Shown here in pieces: positions 25,848-34,314 of a stretch of 64,000 nt of DNA (the stretch's first letter is position 1; each line of letters begins with the position of its first letter). The translations under genes and the position numbers were made by a program. Source of the stretch: Micromonospora nigra (GTDB lineage: Bacteria; Actinomycetota; Actinomycetes; Mycobacteriales; Micromonosporaceae); assembly GCF_900091585.1 (NCBI RefSeq), contig NZ_FMHT01000003.1, positions 2,905,501 to 2,969,500 of the forward strand, written 5' to 3'. Under the pieces are notes generated by a model. That model ran no database searches. It saw only the letters and a list, made by a program, of their open reading frames with translations, and was not told the origin of the DNA.

Positions 25848-26708
25848 ATGGGACGGGCGACTGACCGGCGGGGTGTGCTCCGCCTCGACCTCGACGCGCT
25901 GACCGAGGGACGCGCCCCGGTGCGGCGGCCGGACACCCTCGCCGTGGAGGAACCGCTGGAGATCCGGGTCGGCCCGGCCGGCCCGCGTCGTCGTCGCCCG
26001 TTGACCGTGACCATGCGTACCCCCGGCCATGATCTGGACCTGGCCGTCGGGTTCCTCTTCACCGAGGGACTGGTGCGCTCGGCGGACGACGTGGCCACGG
26101 CGCAGCTCTGCGCGGGCGACCAGATGCCCAACACCTACAACGTGGTGGACGTGGCCCTCGCCCCCGGCGTGCCCGACCCGTCCAGCGACCCCACCCGGCA
26201 CTTCCACACGACCAGCGCCTGCGGGGTGTGCGGCAAGGCGAGCATCGACGCGGTGCGTACCCGGTCGCAGTTCGTCGTCGCAGACGATCCGCTGCGGGTG
26301 CCGGCGACGGTGCTGGCGACCCTGCCGGAGCGGTTGCGGGCCGCGCAGCGGGGTTTCGACCGCACCGGCGGCCTGCACGCGGCGGGACTGTTCACCGGTG
26401 CCGGCGAGCTGGTGACACTGCGCGAGGACGTGGGCCGGCACAACGCCGTCGACAAGGTGATCGGCTGGGCGGTACGCGAACGCCGGCTGCCGCTGGCCGG
26501 GCACCTGCTGCTGGTGTCCGGCCGGGCCAGTTTCGAGCTGACCCAGAAGGCGTGGATGGCGGGGGTGCCCTTGCTGGCCGCCGTGTCGGCACCGAGCACC
26601 CTCGCGGTCGAGGTCGCCGAGGAGGCCGGGCTGACCCTGGTCGGCTTCCTGCGCGGCCGGACGATGAACGTGTACGCGGGCACCCACCGGGTCACCAGCG
26701 GGGCGTGA
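25848..26708 (+). CDS. fdhD: Formate dehydrogenase accessory sulfurtransferase FdhD
   Basis: Transfers sulfur to the molybdenum cofactor before insertion into formate dehydrogenase. The 286-aa protein has TVTMRTPGHDLDLAVGFLFTEGL, the sulfur-carrying loop SACGVCGKAS with the CxxC pair, GGLHAAGLF, LREDVGRHNAVDKVIGWA, and VSGRASFELTQKAWMAGVP, all family hallmarks. It lies divergently from mobA, fitting a shared molybdenum theme. No formate dehydrogenase is in the window. ATG 25848 is close to the conserved start. Confidence 0.93.
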   Translation: MGRATDRRGVLRLDLDALTEGRAPVRRPDTLAVEEPLEIRVGPAGPRRRRPLTVTMRTPGHDLDLAVGFLFTEGLVRSADDVATAQLCAGDQMPNTYNVVDVALAPGVPDPSSDPTRHFHTTSACGVCGKASIDAVRTRSQFVVADDPLRVPATVLATLPERLRAAQRGFDRTGGLHAAGLFTGAGELVTLREDVGRHNAVDKVIGWAVRERRLPLAGHLLLVSGRASFELTQKAWMAGVPLLAAVSAPSTLAVEVAEEAGLTLVGFLRGRTMNVYAGTHRVTSGA

Positions 26709-26769
26709 CCGACACGCCGGCCGGGTCGCGGCGGCAGGATCGCCGGATGCCCTCAGCAGCCGGGTGTCC

Positions 26770-27483
26770 TCACCAGTTGCGCAGGGCCTCGAACAGCTCC
26801 AACCGGACGGCCGCGTCCCGGGCCAGCAGGAAACCGGCGATGCCGAGGATCCAGCCCATCGCACTGCCGGACGTCCGGGTGATCCAGCCGTTCAGCCGAA
26901 CCAACACCGGTTCCACCACGCGGGGCCAGGCAACCCGGGCCGCCAGCAGAGCCGCCGCCGGCAGCACCATCACCACGCAGTAGGCGGCGAGGAGCGCCAC
27001 CACGGCCGGCGTGCCCAGGCCCGAGGTGGCGAGCAGGCCCATCGCGCCCAGGTACGGCAGCATCGTCGCCACCTCGGCGAGCGCGGCGAGCAGGGCGAGC
27101 CCGACCAGCCACCGGACCGACGAGTCGCCGCTCGTCGCCCGGTCCCGCCACCTCGACACCGCCCCTCGGCCACCGCCGCGCCGCCTGCCGTCGTAGCGGA
27201 AGCTCAGCAGGAACAGCCCCACGCCGACGGCGAGCTGTGCCCACAGCACGGGACGATGATCGAGTGCCCCGTCCAACGCCCCGGCCAGCCGGGTGCCGCC
27301 GACGTAGAGCAGCACCCCCACCACGACGTAGAAGCCGGCGATCGTGCCGAGGTAGGCGAGAATCCGCCGGGCTCGGACCGGGCCGGGAGCGAGCAGCAAC
27401 CACACCGGGATGAACAGGGTGCCGATGCTGGTGCTGTCGACCAGCGCCAGTCCGGCGAGGGAGAGCAGCAGACCGGCGCTCAT
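26770..27483 (-). CDS. GAP/Sap family membrane protein (sulfolipid-addressing-like)
   Basis: A 237-aa integral membrane protein with about six helices: LLLSLAGLALVDSTSIGTLFIPVWLLLAP, ILAYLGTIAGFYVVVGVLLYVG, WAQLAVGVGLFLLSF, WLVGLALLAALAEVATMLPYLGAMGLL, AVVALLAAYCVVMVLPAAALLAARV and IAGFLLA. It matches the actinobacterial GAP/Sap family, some members of which take part in export of cell-wall glycolipids. ATG 27483 starts right at the first helix. Substrate unknown. Confidence 0.75.
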   Translation of the reverse strand: MSAGLLLSLAGLALVDSTSIGTLFIPVWLLLAPGPVRARRILAYLGTIAGFYVVVGVLLYVGGTRLAGALDGALDHRPVLWAQLAVGVGLFLLSFRYDGRRRGGGRGAVSRWRDRATSGDSSVRWLVGLALLAALAEVATMLPYLGAMGLLATSGLGTPAVVALLAAYCVVMVLPAAALLAARVAWPRVVEPVLVRLNGWITRTSGSAMGWILGIAGFLLARDAAVRLELFEALRNW

Positions 27484-27591
27484 GCTGATCCGGGCTTCGA
27501 TGCGTACACCTGACAAGTGTCGACGGCCCACCGGCCGGGCGACTCGCCCCTGGGCACGATGAGGGGCTACATCCTTTGATGGAGCGGTGCG

Positions 27592-27882
27592 GTGGCGGGC
27601 AGGTCAGGCAAGCAACAGCGCCCGCTCCGTCTGGCACGGGCAAAGCCCTCGATCCCCAGCAAGGGCATCGACTACACCCATCTCGCGGGCAGCCTGCTGG
27701 GGCCTGACCGCAGCGCGGCGTCTTCGCAGATGGTCCGGCGGTCCGCGCGAGCTGTAGTAGAATCATCGACGAACGCTCTGGGCGCCTCAGGGCCACCAGA
27801 GTTCTGGCTGCAAACTTGGATGGCGCCCCCCGGGACCGGGTGGGCGTCATTCAACTTTCCGCCCTGGCTCCCGCACGCCTGA
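27592..27882 (+). CDS. Doubtful small ORF in a 478-base spacer
   Basis: A 96-codon frame beginning GTG with GGAG about eight bases upstream. The product (GKQQRPLRLARAKPS, then SQMVRRSARAVVESSTNAL and PPEFWLQTWMAPPG) resembles no family I know. Codon usage is GC-rich at third positions at the front but weaker later. It sits 79 bases before the Abi-like gene on the same strand and may be a small partner gene or chance. The spacer 27484-27961 holds nothing else recognisable. Confidence 0.25.
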   Translation: MAGRSGKQQRPLRLARAKPSIPSKGIDYTHLAGSLLGPDRSAASSQMVRRSARAVVESSTNALGASGPPEFWLQTWMAPPGTGWASFNFPPWLPHA

Positions 27883-27961
27883 CATGCTGGCTGCCGCCCA
27901 CGTCCTACTCTGTGCCAACGCGCGGAATCCGGGCACTGGCCCCGTCTGTGGAGTGGGATGC

Positions 27962-28675
27962 GTGTCTGAGGCGACAGCACTCTTGTTGCAACAACGGTTC
28001 TCCGCCGAGCGGCTGGGCACCTACCAGGCTGCGGTCGGCGGCGACCTCGACCAGGCGGTGGCGCTGTACGAATGGAACGCCTCGATGAGCGGCGCGTTCT
28101 GGACCACGCTAGGCCACGTCGAGGTGCTGATCCGCAACGCCATGCACCAACAGTTGACCGACTGGTCCACCCGGACCTACCGAGAGCCCCGCTGGTACCT
28201 CGATCCCGGTCGCGTCCTGGACGAGCGTCGTCACCAGCAGATCACCAAAGCGCGCGAGCAAGCCACCCGCGACAGGCGGCAGGAGACTCCCGGGCGGATA
28301 GTCGCCGAACTCACCTTCGGGTTCTGGCCCTTCCTGCTCACCCGCACCTACGATCGCTCCCTCTGGCCACACCTGCGTGGCGCCTGGCCAGGACAGCGCC
28401 TCCGTCGGGATGTCCACGGGCCCCTGGCCGACCTGCACGAGCTGCGCAACCGCATCGGCCATCACGAGCCGATCTACAACCGGCCGATCAAAGAGCTGCA
28501 CACCAAGGCGCTGAACCTGGCCTGCTGGACGTGTCCTGACACCGGGGCCTGGATCGCCTCCCGGTGCCAGGTGCTCACCGTCTTGCAGACCCGCCCCTGG
28601 ACCGTACGCGCTTCCCACGCGCCGCCACAGCGAAGCCGGCGCTCCCGGCCGACAGGCGCCCACAGCCAGCCCTGA
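27962..28675 (+). CDS. Abi-like protein with HEPN-type RNase motif
   Basis: A 237-aa protein of the Abi-like group (abortive-infection related). The front half reads FSAERLGTYQAAVGGDLDQAVALYEWNASMSGAFWTTLGHVEVLIRNAM, typical of this family, followed by FGFWPFLLTRTYD. Near the C-terminus ELRNRIGHHEPIY contains an Rx4H motif (Arg162, His167) as in HEPN ribonucleases. Predicted role: RNA cleavage on phage infection or other stress. GTG 27962 is in frame with the conserved start and has GGAG upstream. Codon use is less GC-biased than neighbours, suggesting acquisition. Confidence 0.7.
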   Translation: MSEATALLLQQRFSAERLGTYQAAVGGDLDQAVALYEWNASMSGAFWTTLGHVEVLIRNAMHQQLTDWSTRTYREPRWYLDPGRVLDERRHQQITKAREQATRDRRQETPGRIVAELTFGFWPFLLTRTYDRSLWPHLRGAWPGQRLRRDVHGPLADLHELRNRIGHHEPIYNRPIKELHTKALNLACWTCPDTGAWIASRCQVLTVLQTRPWTVRASHAPPQRSRRSRPTGAHSQP

Positions 28676-28815
28676 CCCGTTTCCGGCGCATCGGACGACG
28701 ACAGTGGTGTCAGGGTGTCGACGGGTGCGGGAAGTCGGGCCAACCTTCCGCGGAACCGGAAGGCATCCGCATCGTGGGCGGGCGCGCTGTGTGCATTCGG
28801 GGTGAGAACAGCCGC

Positions 28816-29001
28816 TCAGCGGGGAAGGCGGGCGACGAAGGCCCGCCAGGCACCCGGAGCGAAGGTCAGCGCCGGGCCGGTCGGATCCTTCGAGTCACGT
28901 ACCCCGACGGCGCCGGGAAGGTTGTCGGCGACCTCGACACAGTTGCCGCCGCTCGCGCCACTGCGGATACTCTTGCGCCACCGGGCGTTACTGAGGTCCA
29001 T
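28816..29001 (-). CDS. DUF397 domain protein
   Basis: A 61-aa protein with the DUF397 pattern: WRKSIRSGASGGNCVEVADNLPGAVGVRDSKDPTGPALTFAPGAWRAFV. DUF397 proteins are usually encoded next to XRE-DUF5753 regulators in actinomycetes and are thought to work with them, as in Streptomyces developmental and toxin-antitoxin-like pairs. ATG 29001 overlaps the regulator's 3' end by 14 bases; a TTG at 29013 would add four residues. Confidence 0.88.
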   Translation of the reverse strand: MDLSNARWRKSIRSGASGGNCVEVADNLPGAVGVRDSKDPTGPALTFAPGAWRAFVARLPR

Positions 29002-29794
29002 GATGGCTTTCAACTTCCTTCAAAAGGTCGATGGACTGCCGGCGCGGTAGCGCCTCATTTCGGACGCTCTCCCACCTCGCCTGAAGCGTAGCTACCTCAT
29101 CGTCCTTGTCGACGACATCCCCGCCGAGCTGGTTCTCAAGGTGCCCGACCCAGACGCCACCACCGGATCGCGCCAGTGCAAACGGCCCGGACAACCCGAC
29201 GTGCAGGCCACTGGCGAGCGGAATAACGTGCACGTGAATGTGCGGAAGCTCGGCCATCGCGATCAAATGGGCGACCTGCTGCGCCATGATTCCGCCGATA
29301 CCGTCGCCCGTACGCCGAAGCGCGGCCTCGTCCAGCACGGCGACGAACTGCGGCGGTCGCTCGCCGGTCAGGATGGCTTGCCTACTCATGCGCCCCTTGA
29401 CGCGCTGCTCGACCTCGTCATCAGTCAGGCTGTCCACAGACCGCAGGACGACGCGGGCGTAGTGCTCCACCTGCAACAGACCGGGAATCAGATTCGGCTC
29501 GAAGTAGCGGAGCTGCGTCGCTCCACGCTCGGCGTCGAGCCAGGGTAGGAACCATGACGGGGTACCGAGCTTCACCGCCAGGCGTTCGAAGATCCCGCCG
29601 TTACCGAAGGCGCGGTCAGCGCCGCGGATGAAGTCCATCGTCAGCGCCCGCGTGCCGCTCTCGACCGCGCTCACGTGCGACGCGCTGAAGCCGGCCCCAC
29701 GGCCGAACGCCTCCTGCGTCATGCCGCCCGCACCCCGCGCCCTGCGGATCTCTCCGACGATGAAGTCCGAGACCGGACCTGGGACGTCGGCCAT
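28988..29794 (-). CDS. XRE-family regulator with DUF5753 domain
   Basis: A 268-aa protein. The N-terminal XRE helix-turn-helix (GEIRRARGAGGMTQEAFGRGAGFSASHVSAVESGTRALTMDFI) is followed by a DUF5753 domain (TQLRYFEPNLIPGLLQVEHYARVVL, GIMAQQVAHLIAMAELPHIHVHVIPL). Such Scr1-type regulators pair with the adjacent DUF397 protein. The stop overlaps the DUF397 start, so the two are translationally coupled. Targets probably include its own promoter; the spacer upstream (29795-30028) is A/T-rich near the start. Confidence 0.92.
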   Translation of the reverse strand: MADVPGPVSDFIVGEIRRARGAGGMTQEAFGRGAGFSASHVSAVESGTRALTMDFIRGADRAFGNGGIFERLAVKLGTPSWFLPWLDAERGATQLRYFEPNLIPGLLQVEHYARVVLRSVDSLTDDEVEQRVKGRMSRQAILTGERPPQFVAVLDEAALRRTGDGIGGIMAQQVAHLIAMAELPHIHVHVIPLASGLHVGLSGPFALARSGGGVWVGHLENQLGGDVVDKDDEVATLQARWESVRNEALPRRQSIDLLKEVESHHGPQ

Positions 29795-29968
29795 TCAAAA
29801 CCTCCCGAGGCAGAGATCAACTACTCACCGTGCCGCAAGGCGGCACCATGTTCGGCCAGCTCAGCCCAGACACCGATTCAACCTTCCGAGCGTAACGACC
29901 TCCACAGCAGAGTGTCACCACGCGGCGCGGCTGGCAGTGCGGACAGGGCCTGGCGGTGGCGGCGTGCG

Positions 29969-29999
29969 GGGGCCGCCCTGGGAGCATCCGGGCGGCCCC
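29969..29999 (+). promoter_or_regulatory. Hairpin upstream of the coupled mini-gene run
   Basis: GGGGCCGCCC at 29969-29978 is complementary to GGGCGGCCCC at 29990-29999 with an 11-base loop. It ends 30 bases before a GTG mini-ORF that has an excellent ribosome site, so it could act in the leader of that transcript as an attenuator or processing site. Confidence 0.5.
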
Positions 30000-30028
30000 T
30001 CCCAGACTCGCGACGGAAGGGGAACACC

Positions 30029-30106
30029 GTGCCGGACAAGCCGAAGCCCGACCCGCAGCCTGCCCCGTGCCCTCGCCCCCGCCGCACCGTGGGGCTGGTC
30101 CGGTGA
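30029..30106 (+). CDS. 25-codon proline-rich mini-gene, coupled to the next ORF
   Basis: GTG 30029 is preceded by GGAAGGGG at ideal spacing and opens 25 codons giving a proline-rich, basic peptide (MPDKPKPDPQPAPCPRPRR followed by TVGLVR). The stop overlaps the next gene's GTG in a GTGA arrangement. It could be a real small protein or a leader peptide that controls the two following genes through proline-dependent stalling. No homologue is recognised by eye. Confidence 0.5.
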   Translation: MPDKPKPDPQPAPCPRPRRTVGLVR

Positions 30107-30396
30107 GCGACCTTCGCCGGCCGACGGGCCCCAACCCGCCGAAGGTCGAGCCCGGCGTGTACCGGCTGACCCGGGCGGCGTCGCCGCAGTTCGTCACGCC
30201 GATCACGGTGCGGATCTTCCGGCACCTGGCCGACCGGCATCCGCCGTGGGGCTGGGCGTGGGTCGACTGCTACCAGCTCAACTCCGTGGGTGACGCGACC
30301 GCGCGCCGCGAGTTGTTCGTGTTGGTCGACGGGTTGGAACCAGTACCCGAGCCTGCTCGCCCGGCTCGCCGCGCAACCGCGAGGGCCGGGACGTGA
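30103..30396 (+). CDS. Small protein, middle gene of a coupled trio
   Basis: A 97-aa protein (PKVEPGVYRLTRAASPQFVTPITVRIFRHLADRHPPWGWAWVDCYQL) with no family assignment. GTG 30103 overlaps the mini-gene stop, and the stop overlaps the next gene's GTG, so all three form one coupled unit. Tryptophan-rich PPWGWAWVDCYQL suggests a compact fold. The position next to an XRE-DUF5753/DUF397 pair is typical of small actinomycete accessory clusters. Confidence 0.6.
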   Translation: MSDLRRPTGPNPPKVEPGVYRLTRAASPQFVTPITVRIFRHLADRHPPWGWAWVDCYQLNSVGDATARRELFVLVDGLEPVPEPARPARRATARAGT

Positions 30397-30653
30397 CGTA
30401 CTACCGGCGTCGTCGCCACGTGACCGAGCACAACCCCGCCCGCCCGTCGTGGCGCTGCCGGGCGTGCGGGCGGTTCTGGCCCTGCTCCGCCGCGAAGCTG
30501 TTGTTGCTCGCCACGTACCGCGATCGGCGGACGGCGCTGATCGACCACCTGGAGGGGTTGCAGGCCCAGGCGACCGAGGAGATGGCGGGGCAGAACGGAA
30601 ACAGGCCACCTGACCTGACAGACCGCTTCACCGCGTGGGCTCAGGCCGGTTGA
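30393..30653 (+). CDS. Small cysteine-containing protein, last gene of the trio
   Basis: An 86-aa protein beginning TYYRRRRHVTEHNPARPSWRCRACGRFWPC, whose CRACG..WPC cysteines could bind zinc, followed by a helical region (AAKLLLLATYRDRRTALIDHLEGLQAQATEEMAG). It starts at a GTG overlapping the preceding stop (GTGA). Similar small proteins occur in Micromonosporaceae near XRE-DUF5753 genes, but their role is unknown to me. Confidence 0.6.
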   Translation: MTYYRRRRHVTEHNPARPSWRCRACGRFWPCSAAKLLLLATYRDRRTALIDHLEGLQAQATEEMAGQNGNRPPDLTDRFTAWAQAG

Positions 30654-30728
30654 CGACCCGCCTCACATCGGCAACCGGGGCAGTGCGGCCCTCCCGGACC
30701 CGGCATCGGAGGCCGGGCGGTTCGGGAG

Positions 30729-31781
30729 TCACCGGGTCGTTCGGCCCCGGCGACGACGGCGGCGGCGTACCACGCCGGGCAGCTCCACGGCCGGCCAGCC
30801 GTCCAACACCTCGGGGGGTACGCCCCGGCGGAGCAGGTCGTCGACGGTCAGCGCCAGCGAGTACGTGGGATGCCGGGCCAGTGCCCGCTCCAACGCCACC
30901 GCTGCCAGCGCCCCCTGCCCGGCCCGCCAGGCGGCGAAGGCGAGGAGACTGGCGGGCGCGGCGATCAGCTCCGGATCCGCCCGGCGCAGCACGTCGGTCC
31001 ACAGGGCGATGTCCGCGTCCCGGCCGTCGGTGCGTTGCCAGGCGTGGTCGCGAACCGGCAGGTAGGTCAGGAGCAGGCCCAGCCAGGCCACCTCGTCGTC
31101 GGTGAGGGAGCCGCCGTCGCGTTGCCGCCGCCGGGCCACCCGCAGCGCGTCGACGCCGGCCTCCCGGAGCAGCCGGTCGTCGCTCGGCCCAACCGGACGG
31201 TCGAGTGGGCGGGCTCGGCCCAGCAGCTCGGCCAGCCGCAGCTCGGCGCGGGCCGTCGCCCCTCCCGTGTCGGTGCCGCTGGCGGGGGCGACCTGCGCCG
31301 CGAGGGCCGCGCGGTCGGGCAGGGCCACCTGGCCGGCGAAGACCGCCGCCGCCGGCACCGCGCTGGCCTGCGCGTCGTACGGGGTGCCGTCGGGCGGGCA
31401 GCACTCCGGCTCGGCGCACAGGTAGGACCACCAACGGCCGGCGGTGACCCGCAGCGCGTCGACGACCGGCAGCCCGGTCACGGCGAACGCCACCCGCACC
31501 GCGTCGACGGCGGGCGTGACCCGGGTCGGGGCCCCGTATCCGATCACCGTGGCGGATTCGACGCCCTGGCGTGCCACCACCTCGGCGAGGTGGCGGGCGG
31601 GCGGGCTCGGGTCGTCGGCGGCGCGCGGCAGGTCCGCACGGGCGACGAAGGTGATCCGGGGACCGCTCAGGGCCACGACGACGACGCTGTCGGCGGGGTG
31701 GAAGCCGAGCAGGTAGGGCACGGCGGCGATCAGGTCGGCGGGAGAGCGGACGGCGAGTCGGGGCCGGTCGGACGGAGTCAT
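30729..31781 (-). CDS. DUF4192 family protein
   Basis: A 350-aa protein identified as DUF4192 from LAVRSPADLIAAVPYLLGFHPADSVVVVAL, VARADLPRAADDP and GRWWSYLCAEPECCPPDGTPYD. The family is restricted to actinobacteria and uncharacterised. ATG 31781 starts next to the conserved TPSDRPRLAVRSPADL; the in-frame extension upstream lacks family character. A poly-arginine C-terminus (VVRRRRRRRGRTTR) could bind nucleic acid. It is divergent from the fructosamine-kinase-like gene. Confidence 0.85.
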   Translation of the reverse strand: MTPSDRPRLAVRSPADLIAAVPYLLGFHPADSVVVVALSGPRITFVARADLPRAADDPSPPARHLAEVVARQGVESATVIGYGAPTRVTPAVDAVRVAFAVTGLPVVDALRVTAGRWWSYLCAEPECCPPDGTPYDAQASAVPAAAVFAGQVALPDRAALAAQVAPASGTDTGGATARAELRLAELLGRARPLDRPVGPSDDRLLREAGVDALRVARRRQRDGGSLTDDEVAWLGLLLTYLPVRDHAWQRTDGRDADIALWTDVLRRADPELIAAPASLLAFAAWRAGQGALAAVALERALARHPTYSLALTVDDLLRRGVPPEVLDGWPAVELPGVVRRRRRRRGRTTR

Positions 31782-31820
31782 GCGGGCAGCCTGTGCTGCG
31801 GTCGCCCGGCACCACAGTCC

Positions 31821-31848
31821 CTGTGGACGACACGCGGCTTGTCCACAG
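31821..31848. promoter_or_regulatory. Inverted DnaA-box-like pair
   Basis: CTGTGGAC at 31821-31828 and GTCCACAG at 31841-31848 form an inverted repeat. The right arm includes TTGTCCACA (31839-31847), a perfect match to the actinobacterial DnaA box; the left arm contains TGTGGACGA, one mismatch from its complement. It lies in the divergent spacer before the DUF4192 gene and 110 bases before the kinase-like gene. Confidence 0.5.
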
Positions 31849-31956
31849 ACACGCTCCGTGTTGCCCCAGCTCAGCCGCCTCACGAGTCGGCCCGGGAGAT
31901 GCTCAGCCGCGTCCGTCGCTCCCCGCTCGCCTCAGGGGAGGGGCTAGGTTGCGGGG

Positions 31957-32964
31957 ATGGACCTGGCGTACCTGCGGGCGCACCCGGAGCACCTACCGAC
32001 CTTCCTCACCCATCAGCGGATCCGGGAGACCCCGGTCTCCGGCGGTGACATCTGCGCCGCCTCCCGGCTGACCCTGGACGACGGCAACTCGGTGTTCGCC
32101 AAGACCTGGCCGGAGGGAGCCACCGGCCAGGTGCCCGAGCACTTCTTCGCCAGCGAGGCGGCAGGGCTGCGCTGGCTGCGGGAGGCCGGCACGGTGCCGG
32201 TGCCGGAGGTGCTGGTCGCGCTGCCCGGCCTGCTCGCCCTGGAGTGGGTCGAGCCGGGCGAGCCGGATGCCGGGGTCGCCGAGCGTTTCGGCCGGGACCT
32301 GGCCGGCATGCACCGGATCGGCGAAGCCGACACGACCAGGACCACGACCACGGCCACGGCCACGGCCACGGCCACGGCCACGGCTGACGCAACCACCACC
32401 GCCGACGCAGCCGACGGGGCGACGTTCGGGGCGGGGTGGCCCGGGTTCATCGGCGCGCTGCCGGCCGACAACACCCCGGACGACGGGCCGTGGTCGCGCT
32501 GGTTCGCGCAGCGCCGGCTGCTGCCGTACCTGCGGATGTCGGTCGAGAACGGCGCGCTGGACGCCGCCGCGCGGAGGCTCGTCGAGGAGGTCGTCGACCG
32601 GGTGGGGGAGTTCGGTGGCGACGAGCCGCCGGCCCGCGTCCACGGCGACCTGTGGCCGGGCAACCTGCTCTGGGGCGCCGACGGGCGGGTGTGGCTGGTG
32701 GACCCGGCCGCGCACGCCGGGCACCGGGAGACCGACCTGGCCCAGTTGGCCCTGTTCGGCGGTGCGCCCCACCTCGACCGGATCGTCGCGGCCTACGACG
32801 AGGTGTGGCCGTTGGCCGACGGGTGGCGGGCCAGGGTGCCGGTGCACCAGTTGCACCTGCTGCTCGTGCACACCGCCCTGTTCGGCGGGGCGTACCGTGA
32901 TGCGGTCACCCGGACGGCCCGGGCCGCCCTGACCGGCGGCGGGCGCGCTACCGTCGTCGGGTGA
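31957..32964 (+). CDS. Fructosamine kinase-like protein
   Basis: A 335-aa kinase-fold protein of the fructosamine/ketosamine-3-kinase type: [27 protein letters not shown] (ATP-binding strand and lysine), [33 protein letters not shown], the catalytic [12 protein letters not shown] and [18 protein letters not shown]. Predicted to phosphorylate glycated amines as a repair step. Between the N and C lobes a Thr-Ala repeat of variable appearance is inserted (encoded by a 6-base repeat). The stop overlaps the moaA start (GTGA). Confidence 0.87.
   Translation: MDLAYLRAHPEHLPTFLTHQRIRETPVSGGDICAASRLTLDDGNSVFAKTWPEGATGQVPEHFFASEAAGLRWLREAGTVPVPEVLVALPGLLALEWVEPGEPDAGVAERFGRDLAGMHRIGEADTTRTTTTATATATATATADATTTADAADGATFGAGWPGFIGALPADNTPDDGPWSRWFAQRRLLPYLRMSVENGALDAAARRLVEEVVDRVGEFGGDEPPARVHGDLWPGNLLWGADGRVWLVDPAAHAGHRETDLAQLALFGGAPHLDRIVAAYDEVWPLADGWRARVPVHQLHLLLVHTALFGGAYRDAVTRTARAALTGGGRATVVG
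32348..32383. repeat. 6-bp repeat CCACGG, six copies, inside a coding region
   Basis: Six head-to-tail copies of CCACGG lie within the fructosamine-kinase-like gene, preceded by related ACCACG units. They encode alternating Thr and Ala in a linker. Because the unit is six bases, copy-number change would not shift the frame. Confidence 0.9.
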
Positions 32965-33974
32965 GCGTCGCCCCTCCGACCGACGGCGTCCTCGTCGACC
33001 GGTACGGCCGCGTCGCCCGGGACCTCCGGGTCTCCCTGACCGACAAGTGCAACCTGCGCTGCACGTACTGCATGCCGGCCGAGGGGCTGCCCTGGCTGGC
33101 CGGCCCGCAGCTGCTCGGCGACGACGAGATCGTCCGGCTCGTCGGGGTGGCGGTGCGGCAGCTCGGGGTGACGGAGGTGCGGTTCACCGGCGGGGAGCCG
33201 CTGGTCCGGCCCGGCCTGGTCGGCATCGTCGCCGCTGTGGCGGCTCTCACACCCCGCCCCCGCATCTCACTGACCACCAACGGCATCGGGCTCGGCCGGC
33301 TCGCCCCGACGTTGCGCGCGGCCGGTCTGGACCGCGTGAACGTGTCCCTGGACACCGTCGACCGGGAGCGGTTCATCCGGCTGACCCGCCGGGACCGACT
33401 CGCCGACGTGCTGGCGGGCCTGGCCGGTGCCGCATCCGCCGGGCTGACCCCCGTCAAGGTCAACTCGGTGCTGATGCGAGGTGTCAACGACGACGAGGCA
33501 CCGGCGCTGCTGCGCTTCGCCCTGACCCACGGCTACGAACTGCGGTTCATCGAGCAGATGCCGCTGGACGCCCAACACGGCTGGGACCGCTCCGCGATGG
33601 TCACGGCCGACGAGATCCTGGCCTCCCTGGCGAGCGCCTTCACGCTGACCGCCGACCCGGCGGAACGGGGTTCGGCGCCAGCGGAGACGTGGCTGGTCGA
33701 CGGCGGCCCCGCCCGGGTGGGGGTGATCGCCAGCGTCACCCGCCCGTTCTGCGGCGACTGCGACCGGACCCGGCTGACCGCCGACGGCCAGATCCGCAAC
33801 TGCCTGTTCGCCACCGAGGAGTCCGACCTGCGCGGCGCGTTGCGCTCCGGGGTCGACGACGACGAACTGGCCCGGCGGTGGCGCGCCGCCATGTGGGGCA
33901 AACAGGCCGGGCACGGCATCGACGACCGGACCTTCCTGCAACCGACCCGGCCGATGTCGGCCATCGGAGGGTGA
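32961..33974 (+). CDS. moaA: GTP 3',8-cyclase MoaA
   Basis: Radical-SAM enzyme for the first step of molybdenum cofactor synthesis. The 337-aa protein has the SAM cluster motif [34 protein letters not shown], the C-terminal second cluster [18 protein letters not shown] and the conserved terminal GG. GTG 32961 overlaps the upstream kinase-like gene's stop, and moaD follows almost directly, so moaA-moaD are one unit with the kinase-like gene possibly included. Confidence 0.97.
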   Translation: MSVAPPTDGVLVDRYGRVARDLRVSLTDKCNLRCTYCMPAEGLPWLAGPQLLGDDEIVRLVGVAVRQLGVTEVRFTGGEPLVRPGLVGIVAAVAALTPRPRISLTTNGIGLGRLAPTLRAAGLDRVNVSLDTVDRERFIRLTRRDRLADVLAGLAGAASAGLTPVKVNSVLMRGVNDDEAPALLRFALTHGYELRFIEQMPLDAQHGWDRSAMVTADEILASLASAFTLTADPAERGSAPAETWLVDGGPARVGVIASVTRPFCGDCDRTRLTADGQIRNCLFATEESDLRGALRSGVDDDELARRWRAAMWGKQAGHGIDDRTFLQPTRPMSAIGG

Positions 33975-33976
33975 CC

Positions 33977-34300
33977 GTGCCGATCGGGCAGACACCGCCG
34001 GGCCCGATGCCGACCTCACCTGACCGGGCCGGCCCGGTTCCGGTCGAGACCAGCGCCGTGATCACGGTCCGCTACTTCGCCGGGGCACGCGCCGCCGCCG
34101 GTCGCGCCGAGGAGACCGCATCCGCGGGCCGGTCGCTCGACGAACTTCTGGCAGAGCTCGCGGATCGGCACGGCAGGCGGCTCGCCGACGTGCTGGCGGT
34201 GGCGAGTTTCCTGGTGGACGGCGTGACCTGTCATGATCGCCGGGCACCGTTGCCGGCCGGAGCCACGATCGACGTCCTGCCGCCCTTCGCGGGCGGCTGA
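33977..34300 (+). CDS. moaD: Molybdopterin synthase small subunit MoaD
   Basis: A 107-aa ubiquitin-like sulfur carrier: ITVRYFAGARAAAGRAEET, ASFLVDGVTCHD and the C-terminal LPPFAGG ending in the diglycine that is thiocarboxylated. It supplies sulfur for molybdopterin synthase with MoaE (encoded at 45.0 kb). GTG 33977 is favoured by GGAGG five to six bases upstream; GTG 33971, overlapping the moaA stop, is also possible. A proline-rich N-terminal extension of about 25 residues precedes the fold. Confidence 0.88.
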   Translation: MPIGQTPPGPMPTSPDRAGPVPVETSAVITVRYFAGARAAAGRAEETASAGRSLDELLAELADRHGRRLADVLAVASFLVDGVTCHDRRAPLPAGATIDVLPPFAGG

Positions 34301-34314
34301 GGGAGGCACTCGCT

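Noticed and set aside
27484..30653. Prophage or integrative element
   Set aside because: No integrase, structural gene or attachment repeat; only small accessory genes.
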